Under the pieces are notes generated by a model, which was not told the DNA's origin, did not search any database, and was given only the letters and a program-made list of their open reading frames with translations. The translations under genes and the position numbers were made by a program. From a virus: DNA of 42,105 bases. Positions 31,783-40,073 of this stretch are shown piece after piece (within the stretch, counting starts at the first letter, position 1; each line of letters opens with the position of its first letter). The stretch lies in IMG/VR virus record IMGVR_UViG_3300048025_000047, positions 1 to 42,105 of that record. One strand, given 5' to 3'.

Positions 31783-33819
31783 ATGGCTAAAATTGAAGAA
31801 TATTCAAAACTAGAAGACAGTGACATTGTCGTAATGGTTGAAAACAACATTAAGACTTCTGTTGGATATTATGACAGTGAGATTTCTAAAGAACGTAAGA
31901 AAGTCACTGAGTATTACAATGCCACACTTCCACGACCTGCCCACGATGGTAATTCTAAGTTCGTATCACAGGATGTTTATGACAGTGTCGAGGCATTAAA
32001 GGCAGCTCTATTAGAGACCTTTGCTGCCGGTAATAACATTGTTAAGTTTGCACCTCAGAATGCTGACGATGTAGAGACAGCCGAAGTTTGTAGTAAGTAT
32101 ACCGACTATGTAATGTTCAGGCAGAATGATTCATTTGAAGTCATGAACTCAGCTATCCACGATGGATTAACAGCTAGAGTTGGTGTGGCTAAAGTCTTTT
32201 GGGATGAGAAAGAAGAAATCATTGAAGAAGAATTTACCGATGTAAACCAAGATGAGCTAGACATGCTGCTTGCACAGGATGGCGTTGAGTTAGGCGATAG
32301 CACAACCAACGAAGTTGGCTTGATATCAGGTACTATTGTAATGGCAAAAGATGCCTCACAGGTAACTATTCAGTCACTAGCTCCTGAGGAATTTCTAATT
32401 GAACCACAGGCTAAGTCATTAGATGACGTAAACTTTGTAGCTCATAGAACTCGTAAGACCTTAACTGAGTTAAGAGAAATGGGTTACTCAGAAGAATTAC
32501 TCAAAAATATAGGATCAGACCATGAGGATGTCGAAGTAGAGACAGACCCTGAGATACTCGCAAGGTTTGAAAGTATAGGTGCCAGTCGTGGCTTTGATAC
32601 TAAAGGCTACCAAGACCAAGTCCGTGATATCATGGTTTACGAATGTTACATGATGCTAGACAAAGAAGGCACTGGTATTGCCTATCTGTATAAAGTTTGT
32701 AAAGCAGGTAATGTTATACTTGAGTGTGTAGAAGTCGATAGAAAGCCATTTATTGTATTCACACCACTACCTATACCCCATGCCTTTTACGGTTCTAACT
32801 TTGCATCTAAGGTTATAGCAACTCAAAATGCTAGGACTATATTAACTAGGTCTATCTTAGACCATGCAGTTATCACTAACAATCCAAGGTATATGGTTGT
32901 TAAGGGTGGCTTAACTAACCCAAGAGAACTTATAGATAACCGTGTTGGTGGTTTGGTAAACGTATCAAGACCTGATGCAATATCACCTATGCCTCAGGCA
33001 CCTCTAAACCCATTTATCTTTCAGACATTACAAATGCTTGATGAAGATAAAGAAGATACAACAGGTGTATCAAAGTTATCACAAGGCCTAAACAAAGATG
33101 CCATAAGCAAACAAAACTCAGCAGCAATGGTTGAGCAGTTAGCGACAATGTCTCAGCAAAGACAAAAGATAATAGCTCGTAACTTTGCTAACCAGTTTCT
33201 TAAGCCATTATTCCATGAAGTTTACAGGCTTGTTGTCGAGAATGAACAGTATGAAAAGGTTGTCGATATAGCCGGTAATTTTGTCGAGATTGACCCAACA
33301 GACTGGAAAGAAAAAAGAGATGTAATGGTTGAGCTTAAGCTCGGCTACGGTGAACAAGAAAGAGATGCAGCTAAGTTTATGCAACTCCATACCCTATTCT
33401 CTCAGGATCCAAACTTACAACCTATGTATCAAATGCCTAATAGATTTAACATGATGAAAGAGGCATTACAGAAACAAGGCATATTAAATGTCGAAGAGTT
33501 CTTAACACCACCTGATCAATTACCTGAACCTCAACCTGATCCAATGCAACAAATGCAAACTCAAATGGCTCAGAAACAACTTGAGTTACAGGAACGTCAA
33601 CAGCAGTTAGCTGAGATGAAAGCACAGATGGATGGTCAAATGACCCAAATGAAATTGGAGCTTGATAAGATGAAGGCCGAGAGTTCACATGCTCTATCCT
33701 CCGACAATCAAGATCTAAAAGAGGAGCAATTCGCTCACAAGAAGTACATAGATGAAGCTGAATTAGAGGTTCTAAAGTCAGCCGAAGATGTACGAGGAAT
33801 AGCCTCGCCTACAGGGTAA
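31783..33819 (+). CDS. Portal protein
   Basis: A 678-residue portal forming the dodecameric vertex that connects head and tail. It starts IEEYSKLEDSDIVVMVENNI and contains FVSQDVYDSVEALKAALLETF, IAYLYKVCKAGNVIL, and the stem/clip region FYGSNFASKVIATQNARTIL with DKEDTTGVSKLSQGLN. The last 130 residues are a Gln/Met-rich barrel-like coiled coil (QMQTQMAQKQLELQERQQQL), like the barrel of P22-type portals. The length and this barrel fit P22/SU10-like portals rather than T7 gp8 (536 residues). It follows terminase directly and precedes the scaffold and capsid genes. Confidence 0.9.
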   Translation: MAKIEEYSKLEDSDIVVMVENNIKTSVGYYDSEISKERKKVTEYYNATLPRPAHDGNSKFVSQDVYDSVEALKAALLETFAAGNNIVKFAPQNADDVETAEVCSKYTDYVMFRQNDSFEVMNSAIHDGLTARVGVAKVFWDEKEEIIEEEFTDVNQDELDMLLAQDGVELGDSTTNEVGLISGTIVMAKDASQVTIQSLAPEEFLIEPQAKSLDDVNFVAHRTRKTLTELREMGYSEELLKNIGSDHEDVEVETDPEILARFESIGASRGFDTKGYQDQVRDIMVYECYMMLDKEGTGIAYLYKVCKAGNVILECVEVDRKPFIVFTPLPIPHAFYGSNFASKVIATQNARTILTRSILDHAVITNNPRYMVVKGGLTNPRELIDNRVGGLVNVSRPDAISPMPQAPLNPFIFQTLQMLDEDKEDTTGVSKLSQGLNKDAISKQNSAAMVEQLATMSQQRQKIIARNFANQFLKPLFHEVYRLVVENEQYEKVVDIAGNFVEIDPTDWKEKRDVMVELKLGYGEQERDAAKFMQLHTLFSQDPNLQPMYQMPNRFNMMKEALQKQGILNVEEFLTPPDQLPEPQPDPMQQMQTQMAQKQLELQERQQQLAEMKAQMDGQMTQMKLELDKMKAESSHALSSDNQDLKEEQFAHKKYIDEAELEVLKSAEDVRGIASPTG

Positions 33820-33892
33820 TATCATATACCAAGATTTTACCATAGCTCAGTGAGGCTTAAATCACGTTTAACAACCATTTTAGGAGAGTAAA

Positions 33893-34162
33893 ATGACTAA
33901 AGAAGAGACCCTAATCAGCTTTGGAAACGATGCTGATGACCTTGTTAATAATGAAGTTTTTAACAGGACAATTAACAGAATGGTGGAAGGAAGTTTCCAA
34001 GCATTTGTAAATTCAAAGCCTGAAGATACAAAAGCACGAGACAAATCCTATGACCATTATCGAGCTTTGGTAGACATCGTTAACACCCTGAGACAAGACG
34101 TTCAGGTCAGAGACGAGATCCTAGCGAAGAACGAAAAAGACAACAACAGTCAAGAGGAATAG
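33893..34162 (+). CDS. Hypothetical protein between portal and scaffold
   Basis: An 89-residue acidic protein, mainly helical (NDADDLVNNEVFNRTINRMV, DHYRALVDIVNTLRQDVQ). TAGGAG at 33883-33888 precedes the ATG. A small gene at this place is common beside portals of this type; a head-assembly role is inferred from position. No motif recognised. Confidence 0.7.
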   Translation: MTKEETLISFGNDADDLVNNEVFNRTINRMVEGSFQAFVNSKPEDTKARDKSYDHYRALVDIVNTLRQDVQVRDEILAKNEKDNNSQEE

Positions 34163-34169
34163 TATTATC

Positions 34170-35201
34170 ATGAGTGACGTACAACCCCAAAATAATGAAA
34201 AAGATTCAACAGCCTTAACAATAGATGAGGCTGAAGATGCCATTCTTGCACGATGGGAAGACGCTGAAAAAAAGCCATCAGACCCTGAGACCGAGGATGA
34301 ACCTGAAGTCGTCCAAGAAGAAGACGAAGAGACTAATGGCGATTTACAGGAAGAGACAGACGAAGACGAGGTCGAAGAAGATGAGGAGACAGACCCTGAT
34401 GAAACTGAAACTGAAGATGAGGATGAAGACGATGATGTTGAAGACGAGAACCCTGTTCTTAGTGACGATGCTCAAGTTGAGATTCAAGTTGACGGTGAAA
34501 CAGTTCAGGCATCTGTTAAAGATCTTAAGAGACTTTACGGACAAGAAGCTGCTCTCACAAGAAAGTCTCAGGAAGTGGCTAAACAGCGTAAAGATGCTGA
34601 AGATAGCCTTTCTAAGTCTAGTGTCGTTCTCCAAAAGATGTTGGAGAAAGCTCAAGCTAAGTTTAAGCCATATCAAGAAGTCGACATGTTGGTCGCAAGT
34701 AAGACAATGTCTACAGAAGATTTCGCTCAACTTCGCAAAGAGTATAAGGCAGTTGAAGAAGAATATAAGTTCTTAAGCGAAGAAGCTGATGTCTATTATA
34801 AAGACCTACAAAACCAACAACAAACTCAATTACAGTCTGCAGCTAAAGAGTGTGTAAAGGTTTTACAGGACGAAGTTCCTAACTGGAGCAACCAACTTTA
34901 TAATGATATCCGTGGGTATGCTATTTCCATAGGTCTACCTGAAAACGAGGTTAATAGATATGTCGATCCTAAGGTGATCCAACTTATCAATAAGGCTCGT
35001 CTTTATGACCAAGGTAAGAAAGTAGCAACGACTAAGAAAAAGAACCCTACTTCAACTAAAATCCTTCGATCCAAAAAGGCTCCTCCTACAGCTACAAGCA
35101 GAAAAGTATCTAAACTAAAAGATGCAACAGCAGCTCTAGGTAATCAAGGAGTGGACTTAGATGATATTTCTTCAGTGATCATGTCTCGTTGGGAAGCATA
35201 A
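34170..35201 (+). CDS. Capsid assembly scaffolding protein
   Basis: A 343-residue protein. Residues about 18-100 are extremely acidic (runs such as EEDEETDPDETETEDEDEDD). A short beta-like element VQIDGE-type (VEIQVDGETVQASVKDLKRL, residues about 105-124) is followed by a long helical coiled coil (AKQRKDAEDSLSKSSVVLQK, KAVEEEYKFLSEEADVYYK) and a basic C-terminus (TTKKKNPTSTKILRSKKA) that could bind the capsid inner face. This layout and its position directly before the capsid gene identify a scaffold. It starts eight bases after the preceding gene. Confidence 0.85.
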   Translation: MSDVQPQNNEKDSTALTIDEAEDAILARWEDAEKKPSDPETEDEPEVVQEEDEETNGDLQEETDEDEVEEDEETDPDETETEDEDEDDDVEDENPVLSDDAQVEIQVDGETVQASVKDLKRLYGQEAALTRKSQEVAKQRKDAEDSLSKSSVVLQKMLEKAQAKFKPYQEVDMLVASKTMSTEDFAQLRKEYKAVEEEYKFLSEEADVYYKDLQNQQQTQLQSAAKECVKVLQDEVPNWSNQLYNDIRGYAISIGLPENEVNRYVDPKVIQLINKARLYDQGKKVATTKKKNPTSTKILRSKKAPPTATSRKVSKLKDATAALGNQGVDLDDISSVIMSRWEA

Positions 35202-35239
35202 TTTTAATCGGTCAACTTAAATAGAAGAGGAATAGACCC

Positions 35240-36127
35240 ATAGCCGTTTATACAACATACGATCAAGTAGGTAAAGCTGAGGATGTCTCAGATATTATTT
35301 CGAACATCTCACCTACAGACACCCCTTTTACAACTATGATCAAAACAGAGAAAGTCTCTGCTAGAACATACGACTATCAGGAAGATACCATTGGAGCAGG
35401 TGCTGACAATAAACTTGTCGAGGGAGCTGATTTTACAATCGGAACTCAAGCTGCAACCACTCTAAGAACTGGTACAACTCAAATCCTTGGACTTGCCTTT
35501 CAGGTATCAGCAACTGCCGATGCCATTAAGACATATGGTAGAGCCAAGGAAACTGCATACCAACTCGGAAAAACCTTGAAATTGCTCAAGAAGCATCAAG
35601 AATTTGCATACGTTGGACAGCATAATGCAGCAGCAGCAGGTTCAAGTTCTGCAGCTAGAGAAATGGCCTCAGCCTCAGCAATTATTACTAATTCGACTGA
35701 TGCAGGTTCTAACTCTACTGATGCATTAACTGAGGCTAAATTCTTAGTTGGTGCCCAAGCTGCTTACACAGCAGGTTCTGAGCCAAATGTCTTCATGATT
35801 AAACCTGCAGATGCAACTATTGTTGCAGGGTTTACTGGAGCCTCAGGAAGATACAGAAACTTCAACGATGGAACTAAGACATTAGTTAACGTGGTTGATT
35901 TATATGTTTCTCCATTTGGTGAGTACAAGATTGTACTTAACAGACACCAGTTAGCTACACATGCATTCTTATTAGACCCTGCAATGTTTAGACAGACTGT
36001 ACTACGTCCTGTTAGCAGAACTCTACTTGCTAAGACAGGTGACAGTGACAAACATGCTGTTGTCATGGAAGTAGGATTAAAGCACATGAACTTTGGCGAC
36101 AGCCATATGATCACAGGCTTGTCCTAA
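35240..36127 (+). CDS. Major capsid protein (DUF5309/SU10-type), apparent AUA start
   Basis: The frame is open from a stop at 35222-35224. The first ATG (35336) would remove the conserved N-terminus: upstream codons read AVYTTYDQVGKAEDVSDIIS and DTPFTTM, the usual beginning of this capsid family. The only codon fitting a start is ATA at 35240-35242, nine bases after AGAGG. From there the protein has 295 residues, including QVSATADAIKTYGRAKETAY and the C-terminal VLRPVSRTLLAKTGDSDKHAVVME. It forms the icosahedral shell. AUA initiation is rare; a single-base error or mutation of ATG is the alternative. A terminator follows at 36136. Confidence 0.9.
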   Translation: MAVYTTYDQVGKAEDVSDIISNISPTDTPFTTMIKTEKVSARTYDYQEDTIGAGADNKLVEGADFTIGTQAATTLRTGTTQILGLAFQVSATADAIKTYGRAKETAYQLGKTLKLLKKHQEFAYVGQHNAAAAGSSSAAREMASASAIITNSTDAGSNSTDALTEAKFLVGAQAAYTAGSEPNVFMIKPADATIVAGFTGASGRYRNFNDGTKTLVNVVDLYVSPFGEYKIVLNRHQLATHAFLLDPAMFRQTVLRPVSRTLLAKTGDSDKHAVVMEVGLKHMNFGDSHMITGLS

Positions 36128-36135
36128 TAACTAAT

Positions 36136-36188
36136 TGCATGAGGGTAAGTGGTTTTTGCTCTCCTTGGCTACAAACCCTCATGCATTT
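36136..36188 (+). terminator. Rho-independent terminator after the capsid gene
   Basis: TGCATGAGGGT (36136-36146) and ACCCTCATGCA (36175-36185) form a perfect 11-bp stem, followed by TTT. The 28-base loop can itself fold (GTGG with CTAC). It lies eight bases after the capsid stop, which would reduce transcription of downstream tail genes relative to the capsid. Confidence 0.8.
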
Positions 36189-36205
36189 CTATTCAAGGAG
36201 TGAAT

Positions 36206-36532
36206 ATGATTTACGATAAAGACCAAAAAGGTAACAACATTATTAATGTTAACACTGAGTTTTTTAACAATGTCGGTGAAGAAGCTAGAAGGCATACACA
36301 AGAGATACCTCAGTGGCATTTAGATAACCTTAAAGACCAACGTAACGTCAGCACCCAACATAAAGAGGGTGAGATGATGAAGGTTGCCTCAATACCTACA
36401 GCAGTTATCGAGAAGTGGATGCGAGAAGGCTTTAACATTATGACCGACAAAAACATCACAGCTAAACAAATAGTCAACAAACTTAAGAGTGAAAACTTAG
36501 ATGCATTCTTAACAACAGAGAAGAGTTTATAA
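36206..36532 (+). CDS. Hypothetical protein downstream of the capsid gene
   Basis: A 108-residue protein of unknown function. ATG 36206 follows AAGGAG (36195-36200); an earlier in-frame ATG at 36149 lies inside the terminator loop and is not credible. The sequence contains EIPQWHLDNLKDQRNVSTQH and ASIPTAVIEKWMREGFNIM, a pattern that recurs in small proteins next to SU10-type capsids. Its stop is directly followed by the ATG of the next small gene. A head-completion or assembly role is a guess from position. Confidence 0.75.
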   Translation: MIYDKDQKGNNIINVNTEFFNNVGEEARRHTQEIPQWHLDNLKDQRNVSTQHKEGEMMKVASIPTAVIEKWMREGFNIMTDKNITAKQIVNKLKSENLDAFLTTEKSL

Positions 36533-36673
36533 ATGTCACTATATGCCAATATCAACAAACGAAAAGCTAACAAGTCGTCTAGACCAAAGTCTAAAAGTAC
36601 AATTTCACCCCAAGCCTATGCCAACATGAAGGCAGGTTTCCCTAAGACTAAAAAGAAAACTAAAACTACTTAA
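36533..36673 (+). CDS. Small basic structural-module protein, 46 residues
   Basis: The peptide starts MSLYANINKRKANKSSRPKS and ends in GFPKTKKKTKTT; 16 of 46 residues are Lys or Arg. The SLYANI-K-KR opening and basic tail recur in many marine phages between capsid and tail genes, so it is very likely a real conserved gene, of unknown role. Its ATG abuts the previous TAA (TAAATG), and the adaptor gene follows after 11 bases. Confidence 0.7.
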   Translation: MSLYANINKRKANKSSRPKSKSTISPQAYANMKAGFPKTKKKTKTT

Positions 36674-36684
36674 AAGGATAAGAT

Positions 36685-37326
36685 ATGAACTATGGTGATT
36701 TAAAGACCCATTTTAATAACGTGCTTAACCGTTCAGACATCACCACAGCTTTAACAACTACCTTTATCGATCAGGGTATGGCTCGTGTACAGCGACAGTT
36801 AAGAACACCTATGCAAGAAAAGGTGGCATCCTATACGTTGTCGTCACAGACTGAGTTTATTACTCTACCTAATGACTTCATAGAGATCGTAAGTATTTAC
36901 TATGCAAACACTGAGTTATCTAGAGTGCCTATGAGTAAGTTTAGGTCACTCAATGCCAACAACTACTCCGGTAACTCTACTAACTTTACAAGGCAACAGG
37001 AGAAGGTTTACCTGTTCCCACAGCCTAGCTCAGGTACTTTATACCTATACTACTACTCTGAGTTTAACCCTATGTCTGCTGACAGTGACGAGAATGCACT
37101 GGCTAAGGTAGCTCCTGATCTTTTAATCTATGCAGCTCTAACCTATGCAGCCGACTACTACCTAGATACTCGTTCAGATATCTTTGAGACTAAGTTCAAT
37201 CAGTTTCTATTAGAAGTTCAAGAGCAAGCTAATGATCAAGAGACTAATGGTGGTGTCCAGTCAATACAACCAACCTACACATTTACTGACTACCAAGACA
37301 CCTACTCCAGTAATACAACTTCATAA
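36685..37326 (+). CDS. Head-tail adaptor (tail tubular protein A, T7 gp11-like)
   Basis: A 213-residue protein. The N-terminal helices (YGDLKTHFNNVLNRSDITTAL, then FIDQGMARVQRQLRTPMQEK) and the strand FITLPNDFIEIVSIYY form the core of the gp11/gp4-type adaptor that sits under the portal. The YLFPQPSSGTLYLYYYSEF segment and YAALTYAADYYLD helix complete the pattern. It should bind the portal and the nozzle protein encoded at 19666. AAAGGA precedes the ATG. The length agrees with T7 gp11 (196). Confidence 0.88.
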   Translation: MNYGDLKTHFNNVLNRSDITTALTTTFIDQGMARVQRQLRTPMQEKVASYTLSSQTEFITLPNDFIEIVSIYYANTELSRVPMSKFRSLNANNYSGNSTNFTRQQEKVYLFPQPSSGTLYLYYYSEFNPMSADSDENALAKVAPDLLIYAALTYAADYYLDTRSDIFETKFNQFLLEVQEQANDQETNGGVQSIQPTYTFTDYQDTYSSNTTS

Positions 37327-37334
37327 GGTATACC

Positions 37335-38252
37335 ATGGCATCAACATCCTTTTTCAGCTCGTCAGGTACTAGCTCTACCCTTCAGACTACCTTTACAGCC
37401 TCAGTGGAGGCAGCTCAAGCAGCTCAACTTGCAGCAGAAGCAGCACAGGCGTTAGCTCAACAAGCTAAAACAGATGCTGAATCAGCTAACTCAACTGCCA
37501 CTAACCAAGCTACAATATCCTCTGATCACAGGTTAGATGCAGCTAAGTATGCAGTAAATGCAGCTAACTCAAGTTTTACACTCACATCCACTAACGGTGG
37601 AACCTCAGGCTTATACTCGGCATTACACTATTCTACTTTAGCGACTGCAAGTCAGTCAGCAGCATCTACAAGTGAAGGCAATGCAAGTGGATCAGCGACA
37701 GCCTCTGCTGCCTCAGCAGTGACTGCAGGTCACTATGCAGTAAAGGTCGATGCCGTAGTACCAAGTACCTCAGACTACTCAGCTAAGGCTTGGGCAACTA
37801 ATACCATAGTCGATACCTCAGGTGGTGGTTCTGCTAAGTCTTGGGCGACTAAGGCTGACAGTGCTACTGTAGACGGATCAGAGTATTCATCCAAGACTTA
37901 TGCAATAGGTGGTTCACTGGCTACTGGTTCTGCCAAGAACTGGGCATTGGGTGGAGGCTCAGGATTTACTACATCAACAGCAGTCGCAGGTGGTGTTTAC
38001 TCAGCTAAGTACTATGCCGAGGCAGCTCAGTCTGCAGCATCTAATGCAGAGGGATCATTAACATCATTCCAAGCCGTTTACCTTGGATCAGGGTCTTCAG
38101 ATCCATCTTCAGGTCACACAAGTGGTGACATCTTCTTCAACACTACAGTTAATAAATTAAAATACTACAATGGTTCTGCATGGGTAGCTATAGAGGCAAG
38201 TGCTAACAGTGCCTCTGAAGGCTTTGCCATAGCAATGGCTGCAGCTCTGTAA
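37335..38252 (+). CDS. Tail fibre protein (Ala/Ser-rich repeats)
   Basis: A 305-residue fibre. An N-terminal segment is followed by a long Ala-rich region that reads as a triple coiled coil (AAQAAQLAAEAAQALAQQAK, then AESANSTATNQA), then repeats around YSAKAWATNT, SAKSWATKAD, YSSKTYAIGG and SAKNWALGGG, similar to the YA-K(A/S)WA repeats of podovirus fibres. The C-terminus has the DIFFNTTVNKLKYYNGSAWV fibre element. It should mediate first contact with the host or carry the tip proteins encoded downstream. It follows the adaptor gene by eight bases. No S74 chaperone is present on this protein. Confidence 0.82.
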   Translation: MASTSFFSSSGTSSTLQTTFTASVEAAQAAQLAAEAAQALAQQAKTDAESANSTATNQATISSDHRLDAAKYAVNAANSSFTLTSTNGGTSGLYSALHYSTLATASQSAASTSEGNASGSATASAASAVTAGHYAVKVDAVVPSTSDYSAKAWATNTIVDTSGGGSAKSWATKADSATVDGSEYSSKTYAIGGSLATGSAKNWALGGGSGFTTSTAVAGGVYSAKYYAEAAQSAASNAEGSLTSFQAVYLGSGSSDPSSGHTSGDIFFNTTVNKLKYYNGSAWVAIEASANSASEGFAIAMAAAL

Positions 38253-38265
38253 AAAGGAATAAACA

Positions 38266-38604
38266 ATGGCTCAAAACTTTAGACGACTACTACTCAGTGC
38301 CGTAGGTACAGCAGAGGCTGATGCACCTGACGGAGCTAACTTCTCACACTACAACACCATTATCGGTATTAACATGGCAAACATAACCACGAATGCCATA
38401 ACAGGTAGTTGCTACCTTAAGAAGACAATAAGTGGATCAGTGGTGACATTTTATATCGTTAAGGATGCACCCATCCCAAGTGGTGGATCACTGGCAATTA
38501 ACTCCAAGTTAATAGTCGAAAGTGGTGACCGTCTATACTTTAAAAGCTCAGTAAGTAGCTCAATGGATGTGGCAGTTAGCTTTGTCCAAGAAATAAGTAC
38601 ATAG
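38266..38604 (+). CDS. Virion protein, putative tail or head decoration
   Basis: A 112-residue beta-rich protein starting MAQNFRRLLLSAVGTAEADA and ending MDVAVSFVQEIST. The strand order (FSHYNTIIGINMANIT, VVTFYIVKDAPIPSGGSL, LIVESGDRLYFKSS, ending QEIS) matches small decoration or baseplate-like proteins found among fibre genes of many marine phages. The IPSGGSL-type loop before a final strand is characteristic. AAAAGGA precedes the ATG. Confidence 0.75.
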   Translation: MAQNFRRLLLSAVGTAEADAPDGANFSHYNTIIGINMANITTNAITGSCYLKKTISGSVVTFYIVKDAPIPSGGSLAINSKLIVESGDRLYFKSSVSSSMDVAVSFVQEIST

Positions 38605-38612
38605 GAGCTGCC

Positions 38613-39515
38613 ATGAGTTACATAGGTAATCAATCACAAACAGCTTACTCGGCAATGGTAAAGCAAGACATCACTGGTAATGGTGGTACCGGTTATACAC
38701 TCAGCCACCCTGTAAGTAACGAAAACGACATACTACTTTATATTAATAACGTAAAACAAGAGGGTGGCTCAGGTAAGGCCTTTACAGCCTCAGGTACTAC
38801 ATTGACCTTAAGTGAGGCCATAGCCAATACAGATACCTGTTACGTCCAGTATATCGGTCTAGCAATACAGACTGTAGTTCCACCTGATGGCTCTGTAAGC
38901 ACAGCAAAGATTGCAGATAGTGCAGTCAACCTTACATCTAAGGTTACTGGTGTATTGCCAATAGCTAATGGTGGTACTGGAAATGCAATAGGCTCAACTA
39001 CAACTTATGTAAATAACTTAACAGTAAGTGGAAGTAATGTAACATCTTTTGATACTAATTTTACTGGAACTGCATTAAATGGTGGTGCTAAAGGGATTAA
39101 AATATTTCTTACACAATTAGGAAATAATAATAATGCCTATTTACATTTTAGAACTCTTGATGCAAATGGAACTACAGATGGTGGTTATAATGCTACTTTT
39201 CAATTTAATACTGGTAGTACTCCCAATGCAAATGGTAACACAGATAGTAATCAAGCTAATGCAATGGCAGTTGCCTACTATGCAGGTACATATAATATAG
39301 TTATTGATTGTCAGCTTATTGACCCCTCAACAAATCTTTGGGCATTTTCTGGAATGGCTAATTCTGTATTAACAAATGCACCAGTATCAGGAGGTAGTAT
39401 TGCTTATAATGCTTTAGGTTCAAATAATCCTATAACTGGATTTAGGTGGGCAAGTACTACTACAAATGGATTAGCAATAGGTAATCTTAAATATGGCTAC
39501 TCATATACAGTATAG
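38613..39515 (+). CDS. Tail fibre-tip protein with conserved N-terminal adaptor and variable C-terminus
   Basis: A 300-residue protein in two halves. Residues 1-95 (MSYIGNQSQTAYSAMVKQDI, NENDILLYINNVKQEGG, TLTLSEAIANTDTCYVQYIG) form the attachment domain seen in many phage tail proteins and again in the 40394 gene. A linker VPPDGSVSTAKIADSAV and a GVLPIANGGTGN element follow. From about residue 125 (base about 38985) the DNA turns AT-richer and the protein becomes Asn/Gly/Thr-rich beta structure: a likely swapped receptor-binding domain. GGAG precedes the ATG. It begins the variable tail array. Confidence 0.8.
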   Translation: MSYIGNQSQTAYSAMVKQDITGNGGTGYTLSHPVSNENDILLYINNVKQEGGSGKAFTASGTTLTLSEAIANTDTCYVQYIGLAIQTVVPPDGSVSTAKIADSAVNLTSKVTGVLPIANGGTGNAIGSTTTYVNNLTVSGSNVTSFDTNFTGTALNGGAKGIKIFLTQLGNNNNAYLHFRTLDANGTTDGGYNATFQFNTGSTPNANGNTDSNQANAMAVAYYAGTYNIVIDCQLIDPSTNLWAFSGMANSVLTNAPVSGGSIAYNALGSNNPITGFRWASTTTNGLAIGNLKYGYSYTV

Positions 39516-39524
39516 GAGATAGAT

Positions 39525-40073
39525 ATGGCATTAAGCAAAATTCAAGCTGAGTCAATGAACCTAGCAGATACATTTGCATTTAGTGGAACTGTAAGTGGTG
39601 TTGGTGGTATTACTCATTTTGACCAATGGAGATTGAACACTAATTTTTCTGGTGCAGCAGACCCAATTAGCTCTAATTTAGAAAGAGTTGATACAACTGG
39701 ACAAGCAACAATAGGTTCAGCCATGACCTTTAATTCTGGAATATTTTCTTTTCCAGTAACTGGGAAATGGTTAATCAGAGCAAATTGGCAACACTCTTTA
39801 AATGGTAGTTCAAGGTATCAAAGTCATTGGATATATGCAACATTAGACAATTCTAGCTATCATCTTTACGATGAAGTGATTACATTTATTACTCATTCTG
39901 AAAGTGGTACTACATATAGTAGTGGGTCGCAAGAATTTACTCTTGATGTAACAGACACATCAAATGTTAAATGTAAATTTGTACTTGCTGTTTCTAGTTC
40001 TAGTGTAGTAACCCTTGGAGCAACAGACCGAAACCACACTTATTTTACATTTATAAGATTGGGAGATACATGA
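39525..40073 (+). CDS. Tail protein with C1q/TNF-like jelly-roll domain
   Basis: A 182-residue protein. After a short N-terminal element (LSKIQAESMNLADTFAFSGT) the sequence has the strand pattern of trimeric C1q-type jelly rolls: FDQWRLNTNFSG, FNSGIFSFPVTGKWLIRANW, then TFITHSESGT, and a closing HTYFTFIRLGD strand (C1q: FSGFLL-type ending). Such domains occur on phage tail tips and bind host surface sugars or proteins. GGAG at 39515-39518 precedes the ATG and the stop overlaps the chaperone-like gene. The DNA is AT-rich, like the rest of the array. Confidence 0.78.
   Translation: MALSKIQAESMNLADTFAFSGTVSGVGGITHFDQWRLNTNFSGAADPISSNLERVDTTGQATIGSAMTFNSGIFSFPVTGKWLIRANWQHSLNGSSRYQSHWIYATLDNSSYHLYDEVITFITHSESGTTYSSGSQEFTLDVTDTSNVKCKFVLAVSSSSVVTLGATDRNHTYFTFIRLGDT

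Noticed and set aside
34225-34776. 183-codon Lys/Arg-rich frame inside the scaffold gene
   Set aside because: It is the +1 reading of the GA-rich acidic region, has biased composition and no independent support.
36149-36205. N-terminal extension of the gene after the capsid
   Set aside because: The extension lies in the terminator loop and lacks a ribosome site, while ATG 36206 has AAGGAG in place.
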